Below, one piece after another: positions 44,401-51,873 of a stretch of 64,000 nucleotides of DNA (positions are counted from its first letter, which is position 1; the number at the start of each line of letters is the position of its first letter). The stretch comes from Commensalibacter papalotli (GTDB lineage: Bacteria; Pseudomonadota; Alphaproteobacteria; Acetobacterales; Acetobacteraceae), in the NCBI RefSeq assembly GCF_947179115.1, contig NZ_CAMXCI010000001.1:1-64000 (forward strand), read 5' to 3'. The translations under genes and the position numbers were made by a program. The notes beneath the pieces are model-generated. The model saw only the letters and a list, made by a program, of their open reading frames with translations, was not told the DNA's origin and made no database searches.

Positions 44401-46758
44401 CATTATTTTATGAATTCTACACCAACGTTATTTGATCCTTTACCTTGGTTTTCTGAACAATTTTACATAGAGACTTATCCTGATTTAGCAGGTGCCATTT
44501 TGCAAGATGGTAGTGGCTTTTTTCGTAATGGGTATGAACATTTTATTTTGCACGGTACTTTTGAGTTTAGGAATCCCTATCCTGATGTTCATTTAAGAGA
44601 ATATTTCTTATCAGGTTCAGTTCGAGAAGATATTGAGAACAAGCTTTATCGAGATGCATTTGCACATTGGATTTTTAATAAGCGTTTAGAGACATGGATT
44701 AATACTCTTCCAGAAGATTCTCATTATCGTTTAAATAATAAAACTATTGAATCTAGAGAATATTTTCGTAAAAAAGCACATTTTATATTACCTACAGTAG
44801 CACATCAAAAGCTGGATTTTTCTTATGAAGGAAAACCAGATATTAGTGTGATTATGTTGGTTAAAAATCAGCTGGCTGTTACATTGACGGCATTAGCTTC
44901 TTTACGGACAAATTACAAAGGAAAAATTCAGCTTTTAATAGGGGATAACTATTCAACTGATGATACGCGGTTTATGCAAAATTCTTTGATAGGTGCCCAT
45001 ATTACTCGTTTTGCTTATAATTTTGGATATGGCAGGGCATGTAATTATTTGATTGAACAAGTTGATGCTCCAATAACTGTATTCTTAAATAATGATATTT
45101 ATTTATATCCCAGTGCGATTGACGTTTTATGCCAATATTTAGTGTCAAAATCAGATATTGGTGCTGTTGGTGGTAAAATTATTCATCCGGATGGTAATTT
45201 ACAAGAAGCAGGTTCAATTATTTGGCGAGATGGAACGACGACGGGATATCTACGTGGAAACGACCCATCGATTGCAGAAGCAAATTTCGTCCGTGATGTT
45301 GATTATTGTTCAACGGCAATGATGGCGGTAAGAACAATTTTATTACAACAACTCAAAGGGTTTTCGCCTATTTATTATCCCGCTTATTTCGAGGATACTG
45401 ATTTATGTGTTCGGATTATTAAGGCAGGGTATCGCGTTGTTTATCATCCTGATGCTGTTGTAGAGCATATGGAATATGCGTCAAGTGATCCGATTGTGTC
45501 TAGTGGGCTGATTCGTCGTAATCATCAAAAATTTGTTCAAGAACATACAGAATTTTTGCGTTTTCAGCATCCTCGGCACTCAGATAATATAACGATTGCA
45601 AGACAACGTGAAGGTGAAGGTAAACGAATTTTATTTGTGGAGGATCGTGTTCCACTTCGTCGTTTGGGTTCTGGCTATGTTCGTTCTAATGATATTATTC
45701 ATCAAATGGCAAAATTAGGCTATCAGGTAACTGTTTACCCAATTAATAATAATTTTCCACATCTTTATCAAATCTATTCTGATCTTCCAGAAACAGTAGA
45801 AATCTTATTTAATAAGACTATTGATAATATTCGTGATTTCTTTTTAGAACGTGCAGGATATTATGATGCAATTTGGATTGGACGTACTCATAATTTACAT
45901 CGAATTTTACCGATGATGGGTGAAGCTAATCGATATTTACCTCAAGATTGTTTAGTTTTAGATACAGAAGTAATAGCAGCGCCTAGAACTATATTGCGCA
46001 AACAAATTCTGGGTCTGGAAACTGACGAAGATGAAACATTACAAGATGCTTTGGAAGTTGAATTGTCTTGTGCACGACATTGCCAAACAATGATTACTGT
46101 CAATCAAATCGATGCTGATTATGCAAAAGAGGCAGGGTTCAATCAGGTCTCAATTTTGGGTCATATGGTGCATATTAGGGCAACACCTAAGGCATGGGAA
46201 GATCGCAAGGGTATATTGTTTGTAGGTGCTTTGCATGATGATATGTCACCTAATTTTGACAGTTTGCAATGGTTTGCTAGTGCAGTTTTGCCAATTTTAG
46301 TTGAAAAAATGGGAGACGAATTTACATTAACAATTGCTGGTTATGTACATCCATCTGTTGATATGTCTATATTTGCAAAATATCCACAAGTAAAACTATT
46401 GGGTCCTGTTGAGGATTTAACAGAGTTGTATAATAACCATCGTGTATATATAGCGCCAACGCGCTTTGCGGGGGGAATTCCTTATAAACTGCATGAAGCA
46501 GCTTCTTTTGGTATTCCAATCGTAGCAACAGAGTTGTTGGTTCATCAATTAGGATGGAATGACGATAAAGATATTCTAGCAGCATCGATTGATAACCCAG
46601 AATTTTTTGCATCACAAATTATACGTCTTTATCAAGAGAAAAAATTATGGAATAAGCTGCGAAAGAATGCTTTGACACGTATTGATACAGAATGTAACGA
46701 GCAGAGATTTAGAGACACTCTTCAACAAATTTTAACACAAGTAACTTCTCATACATAG
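41470..46758 (+). CDS. Giant repeat-bearing glycosyltransferase (21 W-F-D units + GT2 + GT4-like)
   Basis: A protein of about 1762 residues from ATG 41470 (GAAGAG ahead; an upstream TTG at 41458 is rejected). Residues 14 to about 1080 carry three blocks of seven repeat units of about 45 residues, with cores such as FDEEWYLQNYPEV, SPNPYFDEEWYL, HWLFSSEYYL and the HYL/HYC-x-x-G ends. Block 1 is joined to block 2 by a 120-residue acidic Lys/Glu/Asp linker. Residues about 1124-1345 form a GT2 domain (ISVIMLVKNQLAV, FLNNDIYLYPSA, YFEDTDLCVRIIKAGYRV). The rest is a GT4-like domain (ILFVEDRVPLRRLGSGYVRS, ILFVGALHDDMSPNFDSLQW, RFAGGIPYKLHEAASFGIPI). Repeats of this type flank glycosyltransferases in acetic acid bacteria; acceptor unknown. 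Confidence 0.85.
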   Translation: MNQIERSNIKWMQFDTEWYCKRYSSVNPIVQDIYGGDIHLYYREKGRKVGHSPNPYFDEKWYLLRYPLIAKAVRENQFQSGFDHYCQEGFQSHSPHWLFDENFYNQAYQEQTNNFSGYKNGYDHYLSEGDQSLYSGSLLFNPRLYLLQGINKEIVNEQGGPYQFFLKTLVLKDKKFKTSWLFDEEWYLQNYPEVKVLISRNLYLNGLHHYLSNETPSFFSPLIDFSEEFYCKQYPDVASSIGVDKAFRSGFIHFILYGFQEGRKPNETLDLEQFKKQEDVVEVVSSHLFYNAFEYWVAQRQSLLFEKFYETYKLDYNLHISEKTEISQDKTSLVDAEIISDDQDLERLNLDVKQDDLEHTHIKENLDTKTLNEEQVNVKPQVSEVKIDNEEEVLSFTVKEDPSLFLVDPPKKEIKFVAHHTETSKAKNDVDAIQITKEKSEIIAVSSNHAFWKDFDEEWYTRIYKDVTSQMKALELDSVEEYYNAFGCHAGHSPNPYFDEQWYLETYLDVKEAVEKRQYISGFDHYCKQGYLTNSPHWLFSEAYYKKVNTGLTDKVLAESGFVNGYDHYLKAGDKEGLSGSLFFDPEFFIGHYNKPIQYNMGIYSYYLKHIDSIDGLIRTSWYFDPVWYSQTYHDVQLLIQEQKFINLLHHYLTNDIPKKYSPLLWFDEEFYVSEYADLLVDQNKIELYRNGYAHFIDKGIALLLQPSMYVNLGAYSLKKDVVHDMKEGLYPNIYVHWLSNHIDIQHIDDLKQEDTETYKVISDILEDNNAYQGAVWAQFDEEWYLTMYPDVSEKMEICGIETVQEYYEQIGAFLGQSPNPYFDEEWYLNHDEAIKKTIKRGKFKTGFEHYCQIGYKKYQPHWLFSSEYYLYHNPQFTFEINNSKEYINAYDHYLKKGDALRKSGSLFFDPLVYERHCYESGNVEKTFFPYRNYLLNISKADLRATVSLYFDTRWYLDRYPQVLEKIKAGELTSPLQHYFMNSTPTLFDPLPWFSEQFYIETYPDLAGAILQDGSGFFRNGYEHFILHGTFEFRNPYPDVHLREYFLSGSVREDIENKLYRDAFAHWIFNKRLETWINTLPEDSHYRLNNKTIESREYFRKKAHFILPTVAHQKLDFSYEGKPDISVIMLVKNQLAVTLTALASLRTNYKGKIQLLIGDNYSTDDTRFMQNSLIGAHITRFAYNFGYGRACNYLIEQVDAPITVFLNNDIYLYPSAIDVLCQYLVSKSDIGAVGGKIIHPDGNLQEAGSIIWRDGTTTGYLRGNDPSIAEANFVRDVDYCSTAMMAVRTILLQQLKGFSPIYYPAYFEDTDLCVRIIKAGYRVVYHPDAVVEHMEYASSDPIVSSGLIRRNHQKFVQEHTEFLRFQHPRHSDNITIARQREGEGKRILFVEDRVPLRRLGSGYVRSNDIIHQMAKLGYQVTVYPINNNFPHLYQIYSDLPETVEILFNKTIDNIRDFFLERAGYYDAIWIGRTHNLHRILPMMGEANRYLPQDCLVLDTEVIAAPRTILRKQILGLETDEDETLQDALEVELSCARHCQTMITVNQIDADYAKEAGFNQVSILGHMVHIRATPKAWEDRKGILFVGALHDDMSPNFDSLQWFASAVLPILVEKMGDEFTLTIAGYVHPSVDMSIFAKYPQVKLLGPVEDLTELYNNHRVYIAPTRFAGGIPYKLHEAASFGIPIVATELLVHQLGWNDDKDILAASIDNPEFFASQIIRLYQEKKLWNKLRKNALTRIDTECNEQRFRDTLQQILTQVTSHT
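41509..44700 (+). repeat. Three-block array of F-D-E-x-W-Y coding repeats
   Basis: The first unit of each block (TTT GAT ... GAA ... TGG) starts at 41509, 42832 and 43807. Block spacings are 441 and 325 codons; the extra 116 codons in the first interval are the charged linker. Units in the same position of each block resemble each other more than their neighbours (SPNPYFDE always second, HWLF third, S-L-F/L-F-x-P fourth), so whole seven-unit blocks were duplicated. Confidence 0.8.
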
Positions 46759-46761
46759 GGA

Positions 46762-47841
46762 ATGGGCAAAAAAATGGCAGTAAAAACGACAAGAAAAAAA
46801 ACTCCAACACAAACAAAGGCGAGTAGCACGACAATCAAAGAAACGGCTACTATCAAAGTAACCAATGATAAAATGAGTGGCAAAATCATGGTTTGTAGTG
46901 GTGGTCGTTATGAATCTCAGGCCAATGCTCAAATTCGCGAAGCAATTATGTCTGGGTGGGAAAATGTTTTTGGTGAAGGAAATGTAATTTCTACGAATAT
47001 CGCAGGCGCGGCAGCAGCGATTGAGTATATTAAACCTAAAATTGTTTTCTCAATTGGGTCTTATTTGCCAGAAAGTACATATTTTGGAGAAGTCTGTCAA
47101 AAAGCCAAAGAAGTTGGAGCAATAACGATTTTTTGGGCTACAGAAGATCCTTATGAGCAAGATGCAAATTATCGCATTATTGATGATTTTGATGTAATTT
47201 TATCATGCGATCGTTGGGGGGTTAATTTTTATGAGCATCCTCATGTACATTTTTTACCATTAGCAGCGTGTGAGAAATTACATTATCGTCCTTTGGACGA
47301 GACAATGGAAAAAAATATTGATGTTATGTTTTGTGGTGTTGCTTTTGGCAGTCGTAAAGACGTTATGCGCAGTATCAGACCAGCATTATCAGATTTAAAT
47401 ATTAAAATTGTTGGACCTGGATGGGGTGAATTTGGAATTGGTTTTTCTGATGCCCGAATTGAAAAGGATCAGTTGGTTGAATTATATCAACGCTCCAAGA
47501 TTGTTCTGAATTTAGGCCGTAGCTTACATTTTGAAAATAAACGTTTTATTATCATGCCTTCTAATCCTGGCCCAAGAACGTTTGAAGCAGCAGCAGCAGG
47601 CGCAATGCAGTTATTTCATGAAGATAACTATGCCATTCATGATTTTTATGAACGTGATGAATTGCCGGTTTTCTCAACACGTTATGATTTTCAACAATTG
47701 TTGGATAAATATTTAAATGATCCAAAATTAATTCTTGATACTGCTAAAAAGGCTCAGGCACGAACATTAAAAGATCATACTTATACCAAGCGTATTGAAA
47801 CCGTACTACAGATTTTGAAACAGGATGGTTTCTTGTCATAA
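46762..47841 (+). CDS. CgeB-family glycosyltransferase
   Basis: A 359-residue protein beginning 3 bases after the giant glycosyltransferase; a second ATG at 46774 is possible. After a basic, Thr/Lys-rich N-terminus of about 35 residues comes a CgeB-like two-lobed fold: KIMVCSGGRYESQANAQIRE, IFWATEDPYEQDANYRII, VMFCGVAFGSRKDVMRS, KIVGPGWGEFG and NPGPRTFEAAAAGAMQLF. It matches the N-terminal domain of the 37987 gene in motif order (FWA-EDP, GPR-x-x-E), so the two arose from one ancestor. Same operon as the upstream gene; a terminator follows. Confidence 0.85.
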   Translation: MGKKMAVKTTRKKTPTQTKASSTTIKETATIKVTNDKMSGKIMVCSGGRYESQANAQIREAIMSGWENVFGEGNVISTNIAGAAAAIEYIKPKIVFSIGSYLPESTYFGEVCQKAKEVGAITIFWATEDPYEQDANYRIIDDFDVILSCDRWGVNFYEHPHVHFLPLAACEKLHYRPLDETMEKNIDVMFCGVAFGSRKDVMRSIRPALSDLNIKIVGPGWGEFGIGFSDARIEKDQLVELYQRSKIVLNLGRSLHFENKRFIIMPSNPGPRTFEAAAAGAMQLFHEDNYAIHDFYERDELPVFSTRYDFQQLLDKYLNDPKLILDTAKKAQARTLKDHTYTKRIETVLQILKQDGFLS

Positions 47842-47869
47842 GTGAGTAGTAATATTCATGGAAATATAG

Positions 47870-47900
47870 AAGGCATGTTTTTTAAAAGCATGCCTTTTTT
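47870..47900 (+). terminator. Rho-independent terminator ending the glycosyltransferase cluster
   Basis: AAGGCATG (47870-47877) with CATGCCTT (47889-47896), T run to 47900. Confidence 0.88.
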
Positions 47901-47921
47901 AATAATTTAGGGGCTTACTTA

Positions 47922-48446
47922 ATGATTATAGAGAAAGTAACGAGAGATAAAATAGGTGATTTACAACAAGTTGCTAGAAAAAGTTTCTTTGATACATTTG
48001 TGGAATTTAATACCCAAGAAGATATGAATGCTTATTTGCAGAATAATTTGTCTGTTGAACAATTAACGAAAGAGCTTTTGCATCCTCAATCAGATTTTTT
48101 TATAGTAAAATATGATCAGGATTATGTTGGATATATTAAATTAAATTATGGAACGGCTCAGAATGAGTTCCAAGAAGATAATGCTCTTGAAATTGAGAGA
48201 TTATACGTACTGCAACAATATCATAGAAAACAAATAGGACAGAGTTTGTTTAATTATGCTTTGGAAATTGCACATAAAAAATCTGTTGATTATGTGTGGT
48301 TAGGGGTTTGGGAGAAAAATCTAAAAGCAATTTCTTTTTATCAAAAGAATGGATTGACTGCTTTTGACAAGCATGAGTTTATATTAGGGAAAGATATACA
48401 AACAGATATTTTAATGCGTAAATATATTACTATTTCTTCTGAATGA
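47922..48446 (+). CDS. GNAT-family N-acetyltransferase
   Basis: A 174-residue acetyl-CoA-dependent transferase. The central strands and pyrophosphate loop are visible: YVGYIKLNYG, ALEIERLYVLQQYHRKQIGQ (motif A, Q-x-x-R-K-x-I-G) and VWLGVWEKNLKAISFYQKNG (motif B). The N-terminal DLQQVARKSFFDTF is typical of the group acting on small molecules or ribosomal protein-like amines; substrate unknown. The next gene starts 1 base after its stop and is probably co-transcribed. Confidence 0.9.
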   Translation: MIIEKVTRDKIGDLQQVARKSFFDTFVEFNTQEDMNAYLQNNLSVEQLTKELLHPQSDFFIVKYDQDYVGYIKLNYGTAQNEFQEDNALEIERLYVLQQYHRKQIGQSLFNYALEIAHKKSVDYVWLGVWEKNLKAISFYQKNGLTAFDKHEFILGKDIQTDILMRKYITISSE

Positions 48447-48447
48447 G

Positions 48448-48837
48448 ATGCTTAGAATGGCTAAACCTCTTAAACCTAATTTAAATTATGATTTATTAAT
48501 AAAAAATACAGAGCGATTAGAGGATTTGTTAACTACATATAAAGACGGTGAATATGGTCTTAAAGCATTATACGAAATATTACAGCCATTATTCCAGCGA
48601 GTATATGAAAGGCAAGTAGAGAAAAATTTTGATGGTAAATCTTCAGTAAATGCTATTCTGAGTTGCGCTGGTTATCAAATTTCTGATTCAGGATATGATC
48701 GTTATTATCCTGATTTGAGAAATCTTTACTCTGATTTTTATTGGGAGGTCCAAGGTTTAGGGATACACTCAGATAGAAAGCCAGGTCATTTTCATATAAA
48801 TAGTATAGAAACTGAAAATTTAAGATCTGGCGGTTGA
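48448..48837 (+). CDS. Hypothetical protein, 129 residues
   Basis: Starts at ATG 48448, or at ATG 48457 (MAKPLKPNLNYDLLIKNTER). Soluble, mostly helical at the N-terminus (LKALYEILQPLFQRVYERQV), then aromatic-rich DSGYDRYYPDLRNLYSDFYW and a His-containing end (DRKPGHFHIN). It follows the acetyltransferase gene by one base. Small pairs like this can be toxin-antitoxin or immunity modules, but I recognise no family and claim none. It converges on yqgE with 6 bases between. Confidence 0.55.
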   Translation: MLRMAKPLKPNLNYDLLIKNTERLEDLLTTYKDGEYGLKALYEILQPLFQRVYERQVEKNFDGKSSVNAILSCAGYQISDSGYDRYYPDLRNLYSDFYWEVQGLGIHSDRKPGHFHINSIETENLRSGG

Positions 48838-48843
48838 TATTTG

Positions 48844-49425
48844 TTATGACTTGCCAACAAAATAAGATAATTTACCAGGATCGATAGAAATGGCGTGTAA
48901 AGCGTTGCGCCATTTTTGTGTGTAATGGGGACTGAATAAAAGATATTCATCACAAGGTGCAATATGCCAAATACTATTTTTTAACTCTTCTTCTATTTGC
49001 CCAGGGGCCCAATTTGCATGCCCTAATGCAAGCAATGCATGTTTAGGGCCTTTTCCCATCGCAAGATCACGCAAAACATCAAGACTAGCGTTCAGCATAA
49101 CCTTATCTGTAACAGGAATACATCCATTCGTTTCCCAATCAGTTGAATGCAGGACTAATCCATGGGCATTTTCAATAGGTCCTCCAGCACTGACAGAGAA
49201 TTGTGCTTGTTGTGGAATAGGTGGAATACCCAATTGTTGCAATAACTCTTCGGGAGTTGGTTTTGTAAGGTGACGATTGACAATAATTCCCATAGCCCCT
49301 TCTTGAGGAGAGTAAGCACAAATAAAGATTACTGTTTGTGCAAAAGGAGGCGTTGTAATAAAGGGGCTGGCAATTAAGATATAACCAGCAAGACCATTGG
49401 TAAGATCAGAGAAATGCAAAATCAT
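48844..49425 (-). CDS. yqgE: YqgE/AlgH family protein
   Basis: A 193-residue cytoplasmic protein of the UPF0301 family. Motifs: GYILIASPFITTPPFAQTVI at the N-terminus, GAMGIIVNRHLTKPT, VSAGGPIENAHGLVLHST and LALGHANWAPGQIEEELKN. The family is widespread in proteobacteria and lacks a confirmed biochemical role. The gene is single. Confidence 0.95.
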   Translation of the reverse strand: MILHFSDLTNGLAGYILIASPFITTPPFAQTVIFICAYSPQEGAMGIIVNRHLTKPTPEELLQQLGIPPIPQQAQFSVSAGGPIENAHGLVLHSTDWETNGCIPVTDKVMLNASLDVLRDLAMGKGPKHALLALGHANWAPGQIEEELKNSIWHIAPCDEYLLFSPHYTQKWRNALHAISIDPGKLSYFVGKS

Positions 49426-49600
49426 TTACCTTTTGACATAAGGAACTAAACACTATGAGTTTATTTTATGAGAATAATGAAGCTTTTTAAAGGTTATAAT
49501 TGAAATATATTTTTAAACTATCAAAATTAATTTACTATAATTGCGTATCAATATGATTTTATAATGGTACAAATAGTTTATTATTTCAAGGAAACAATTT

Positions 49601-50362
49601 ATGACGCATAAAGGGATTGCGCTGGTAACGGGTGCCTCTGCTGGTTTCGGTAAGGCAATCACTTATCAATTGGTTCAAGATGGCTATAAAATTATTGCAG
49701 TTGCGAGGCGTAAAGAAAAATTAGAACAACTTTCTCATGATTTTCCAGATCAGATTTATCCTGTTGTGATGGATATGACGGATACTCGTAATATGGAAAC
49801 CACTATTCATACACTTCCCCCAGAATGGCAAGAGATTGATGTTTTGGTCAATAATGCAGGTTTGGCTTTGGGAGTAGATCGTATTCCTAATATATCTTTG
49901 TCCAATTGGGATCAAATGATCAAAACCAATGTAATTGGGTTAATTCATTTGACACAGATTATAATAGGTGGAATGCTGGATAGAAAGAAGGGACATATTA
50001 TTTCTCTTGGCAGTATTGCAGGGACTTATCCATATCCTGGTGGAAATGTTTATGGAGCAACTAAGGCCTTTGTTGCTCAGTTTATGCTTAATTTAAAAAC
50101 CGACTTGATCGGTACACCTATTCGCGTAACAAATATTGAACCTGGACTGTGTGGAGGGACTGAATTTAGTGATATTAGGTTAAAAGATCATGAAAAAGCA
50201 CAAGCAGTATATGAAGGAACAACACCTTTAACAGCAGATGATATTGCCAAAACGATCAGTTGGGTTGTTGGGTTGCCTGCTCATGTAAATATAAACCGAA
50301 TTGAAATGATGCCAGTATGCCAAGCACCTGCAGGTGTTGCGGTATTCAAAAATATTAAATAA
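49601..50362 (+). CDS. ydfG: SDR oxidoreductase, YdfG-like (3-hydroxy acid / serine dehydrogenase)
   Basis: A 253-residue short-chain dehydrogenase. Cofactor motif ALVTGASAGFGKAI, DVLVNNAGLALG, catalytic Ser in ISLGSIAGTYPYPGGN, Tyr and Lys in VYGATKAF, and the end HVNINRIEMMPVCQA that is typical of YdfG. The family oxidises L-allo-threonine, L-serine and 3-hydroxypropionate with NADP+. It is followed after 21 bases by the PPK2 gene and is preceded by AAGGAAAC as ribosome site. Confidence 0.88.
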   Translation: MTHKGIALVTGASAGFGKAITYQLVQDGYKIIAVARRKEKLEQLSHDFPDQIYPVVMDMTDTRNMETTIHTLPPEWQEIDVLVNNAGLALGVDRIPNISLSNWDQMIKTNVIGLIHLTQIIIGGMLDRKKGHIISLGSIAGTYPYPGGNVYGATKAFVAQFMLNLKTDLIGTPIRVTNIEPGLCGGTEFSDIRLKDHEKAQAVYEGTTPLTADDIAKTISWVVGLPAHVNINRIEMMPVCQAPAGVAVFKNIK

Positions 50363-50383
50363 ATAACTTATTGGAGAACAAAT

Positions 50384-51391
50384 ATGATTGATAAATCTAT
50401 TCGCGAGATATTAAGAACAAAATATCGCGTTGAAAATGGTAAAAAATTTAAACTTACTGATTTTGATCCTGCTGATACAGCTGGCTTGTCCTTAACCAAA
50501 AAAGAAGCCAAAAAAGCGCTCAGAAAGCGTGTTAAACGTCTCTGTGAATTGCAAGAGCTATTATATGCCAATGCTCAACGCACATTAATTGTTGCTTTGC
50601 AGGGGATGGATACATCAGGCAAAGATGGAACAATTAAACATGTAACGTCTGGTATTAATCCTCAAGGTATTTCTGTGGCATCATTTAAGCAACCTGGACC
50701 AGTGGAGTTATCTCATGATTATTTATGGCGTGTCCATATGGCAGTCCCGGCTAAGGGTAAAATTGGTATTTTTAATCGTAGCCATTATGAAGAAGTTTTG
50801 GTTACAAAAATACATCCAGATGTCTTAGAAAAACAAAACCTACCTAAAGAAATTATGAAGGATAAAAAATTCTGGCAGCATCGCTATGAAGATATTTGTA
50901 ATTGCGAGACTTACCTTGATCGCCAAGGTTACAAATTTGTCAAGATTTTCCTAAATATTTCCAAAGAAGAACAGCGTTTACGGCTTTTATCCCGTTTGGA
51001 TCTAACTGAAAAGCAATGGAAGTTCTCTCCAAGTGATCCAAAAGAAAGAAATTTCTGGGATCAATATCAAGATGCTTATCAAGAAGCTATTGCGACCACG
51101 GCAACAACTGAGGCGCCTTGGTTTGTGGTACCTGCGAATAATAAGTGGTTTACCCGTCTTGTGGTTGTTGAGTTAATGATTGCAGAGCTTGAAAAGTTTG
51201 AAATGGTTGCTCCCAAACCTAATCCTGAAGTGCTAGCCTCTTTGAATTTGTTAAAGAAAGAGTTGGGTGGGGTTCCTGATCATCAAGAGCTTGAGAAAGA
51301 ATTAGAAGTCAAAAAAATTAATGAGCTTAAGGAGATAGAAAAAAAGATACAAATGGAAAAAGAGAAATTAAAAAGTAAAAAGATTAAATAA
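50384..51391 (+). CDS. Polyphosphate kinase 2 family protein
   Basis: Transfers phosphate between polyphosphate and nucleotides. 335 residues; Walker A-like LQGMDTSGKDGTIKHV, Walker B-like region GIFNRSHYEEVLV and the lid ISKEEQRLRLLSRLD. The order and length fit the PPK2-type polyphosphate:nucleotide phosphotransferase group (TIGR03709-like). The last 45 residues are a charged helix (ELEKELEVKKINELKEIEKK), longer than the core requires and probably coiled coil. A DUF3465-like secreted protein gene follows after 8 bases. Confidence 0.92.
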   Translation: MIDKSIREILRTKYRVENGKKFKLTDFDPADTAGLSLTKKEAKKALRKRVKRLCELQELLYANAQRTLIVALQGMDTSGKDGTIKHVTSGINPQGISVASFKQPGPVELSHDYLWRVHMAVPAKGKIGIFNRSHYEEVLVTKIHPDVLEKQNLPKEIMKDKKFWQHRYEDICNCETYLDRQGYKFVKIFLNISKEEQRLRLLSRLDLTEKQWKFSPSDPKERNFWDQYQDAYQEAIATTATTEAPWFVVPANNKWFTRLVVVELMIAELEKFEMVAPKPNPEVLASLNLLKKELGGVPDHQELEKELEVKKINELKEIEKKIQMEKEKLKSKKIK

Positions 51392-51399
51392 CGAAGAAA

Positions 51400-51861
51400 A
51401 TGTATATTCGTAAATTTTTGAACCTTATTTTTGTTTGTATTTGCACTTTTGCCAATGTAGCCGCATTGGCAAAAGATTATGCGGCCTCTTGTGATAATAG
51501 AGGCTTTTTACAAGCACAGCAGAATTTTGAAAATAAAAGCGATTATTCAAAAGCTGATGTGCCTGTGCATATCTGTGGAACAGTTTTGGCTATTTCAGCG
51601 TCACGTTTTACACGTAGTGGCAAACATGGATATTTTTATTTGAACATCGGTTCTGGTGTTTCAATTCGCATTGTCAGCAATCTTGATGAGATGCATGCAC
51701 CCCTTTGGCCTTGGGTAAAAAAAGGCGATTATGTAGAGGTTGCGGGGCGTTATTATTATGATAACCCTAGGCGTCAAGGAGTTGATTGGACGCATAAAGG
51801 AACCAGTCGTAAATGGCCATATCCAGGATATGTCAAAGTCCATGGTATCAAATACGACTAG
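51400..51861 (+). CDS. Secreted DUF3465-like protein
   Basis: A 153-residue protein with a signal peptide (FLNLIFVCICTFANVAALA) cleaved near residue 24. The mature part has an OB-like pattern: VHICGTVLAISASRFTRSGK, FYLNIGSGVSIRIVSNLD, then KKGDYVEVAGRYYYDNPRRQ and the diagnostic GVDWTHKGTSRKWPYPGYVK, which corresponds to the W-T-H region of DUF3465. Periplasmic; function unknown. It likely shares the ydfG-ppk2 transcript and converges on clpA with 12 bases between. Confidence 0.75.
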   Translation: MYIRKFLNLIFVCICTFANVAALAKDYAASCDNRGFLQAQQNFENKSDYSKADVPVHICGTVLAISASRFTRSGKHGYFYLNIGSGVSIRIVSNLDEMHAPLWPWVKKGDYVEVAGRYYYDNPRRQGVDWTHKGTSRKWPYPGYVKVHGIKYD

Positions 51862-51873
51862 TTCACTAATTAT

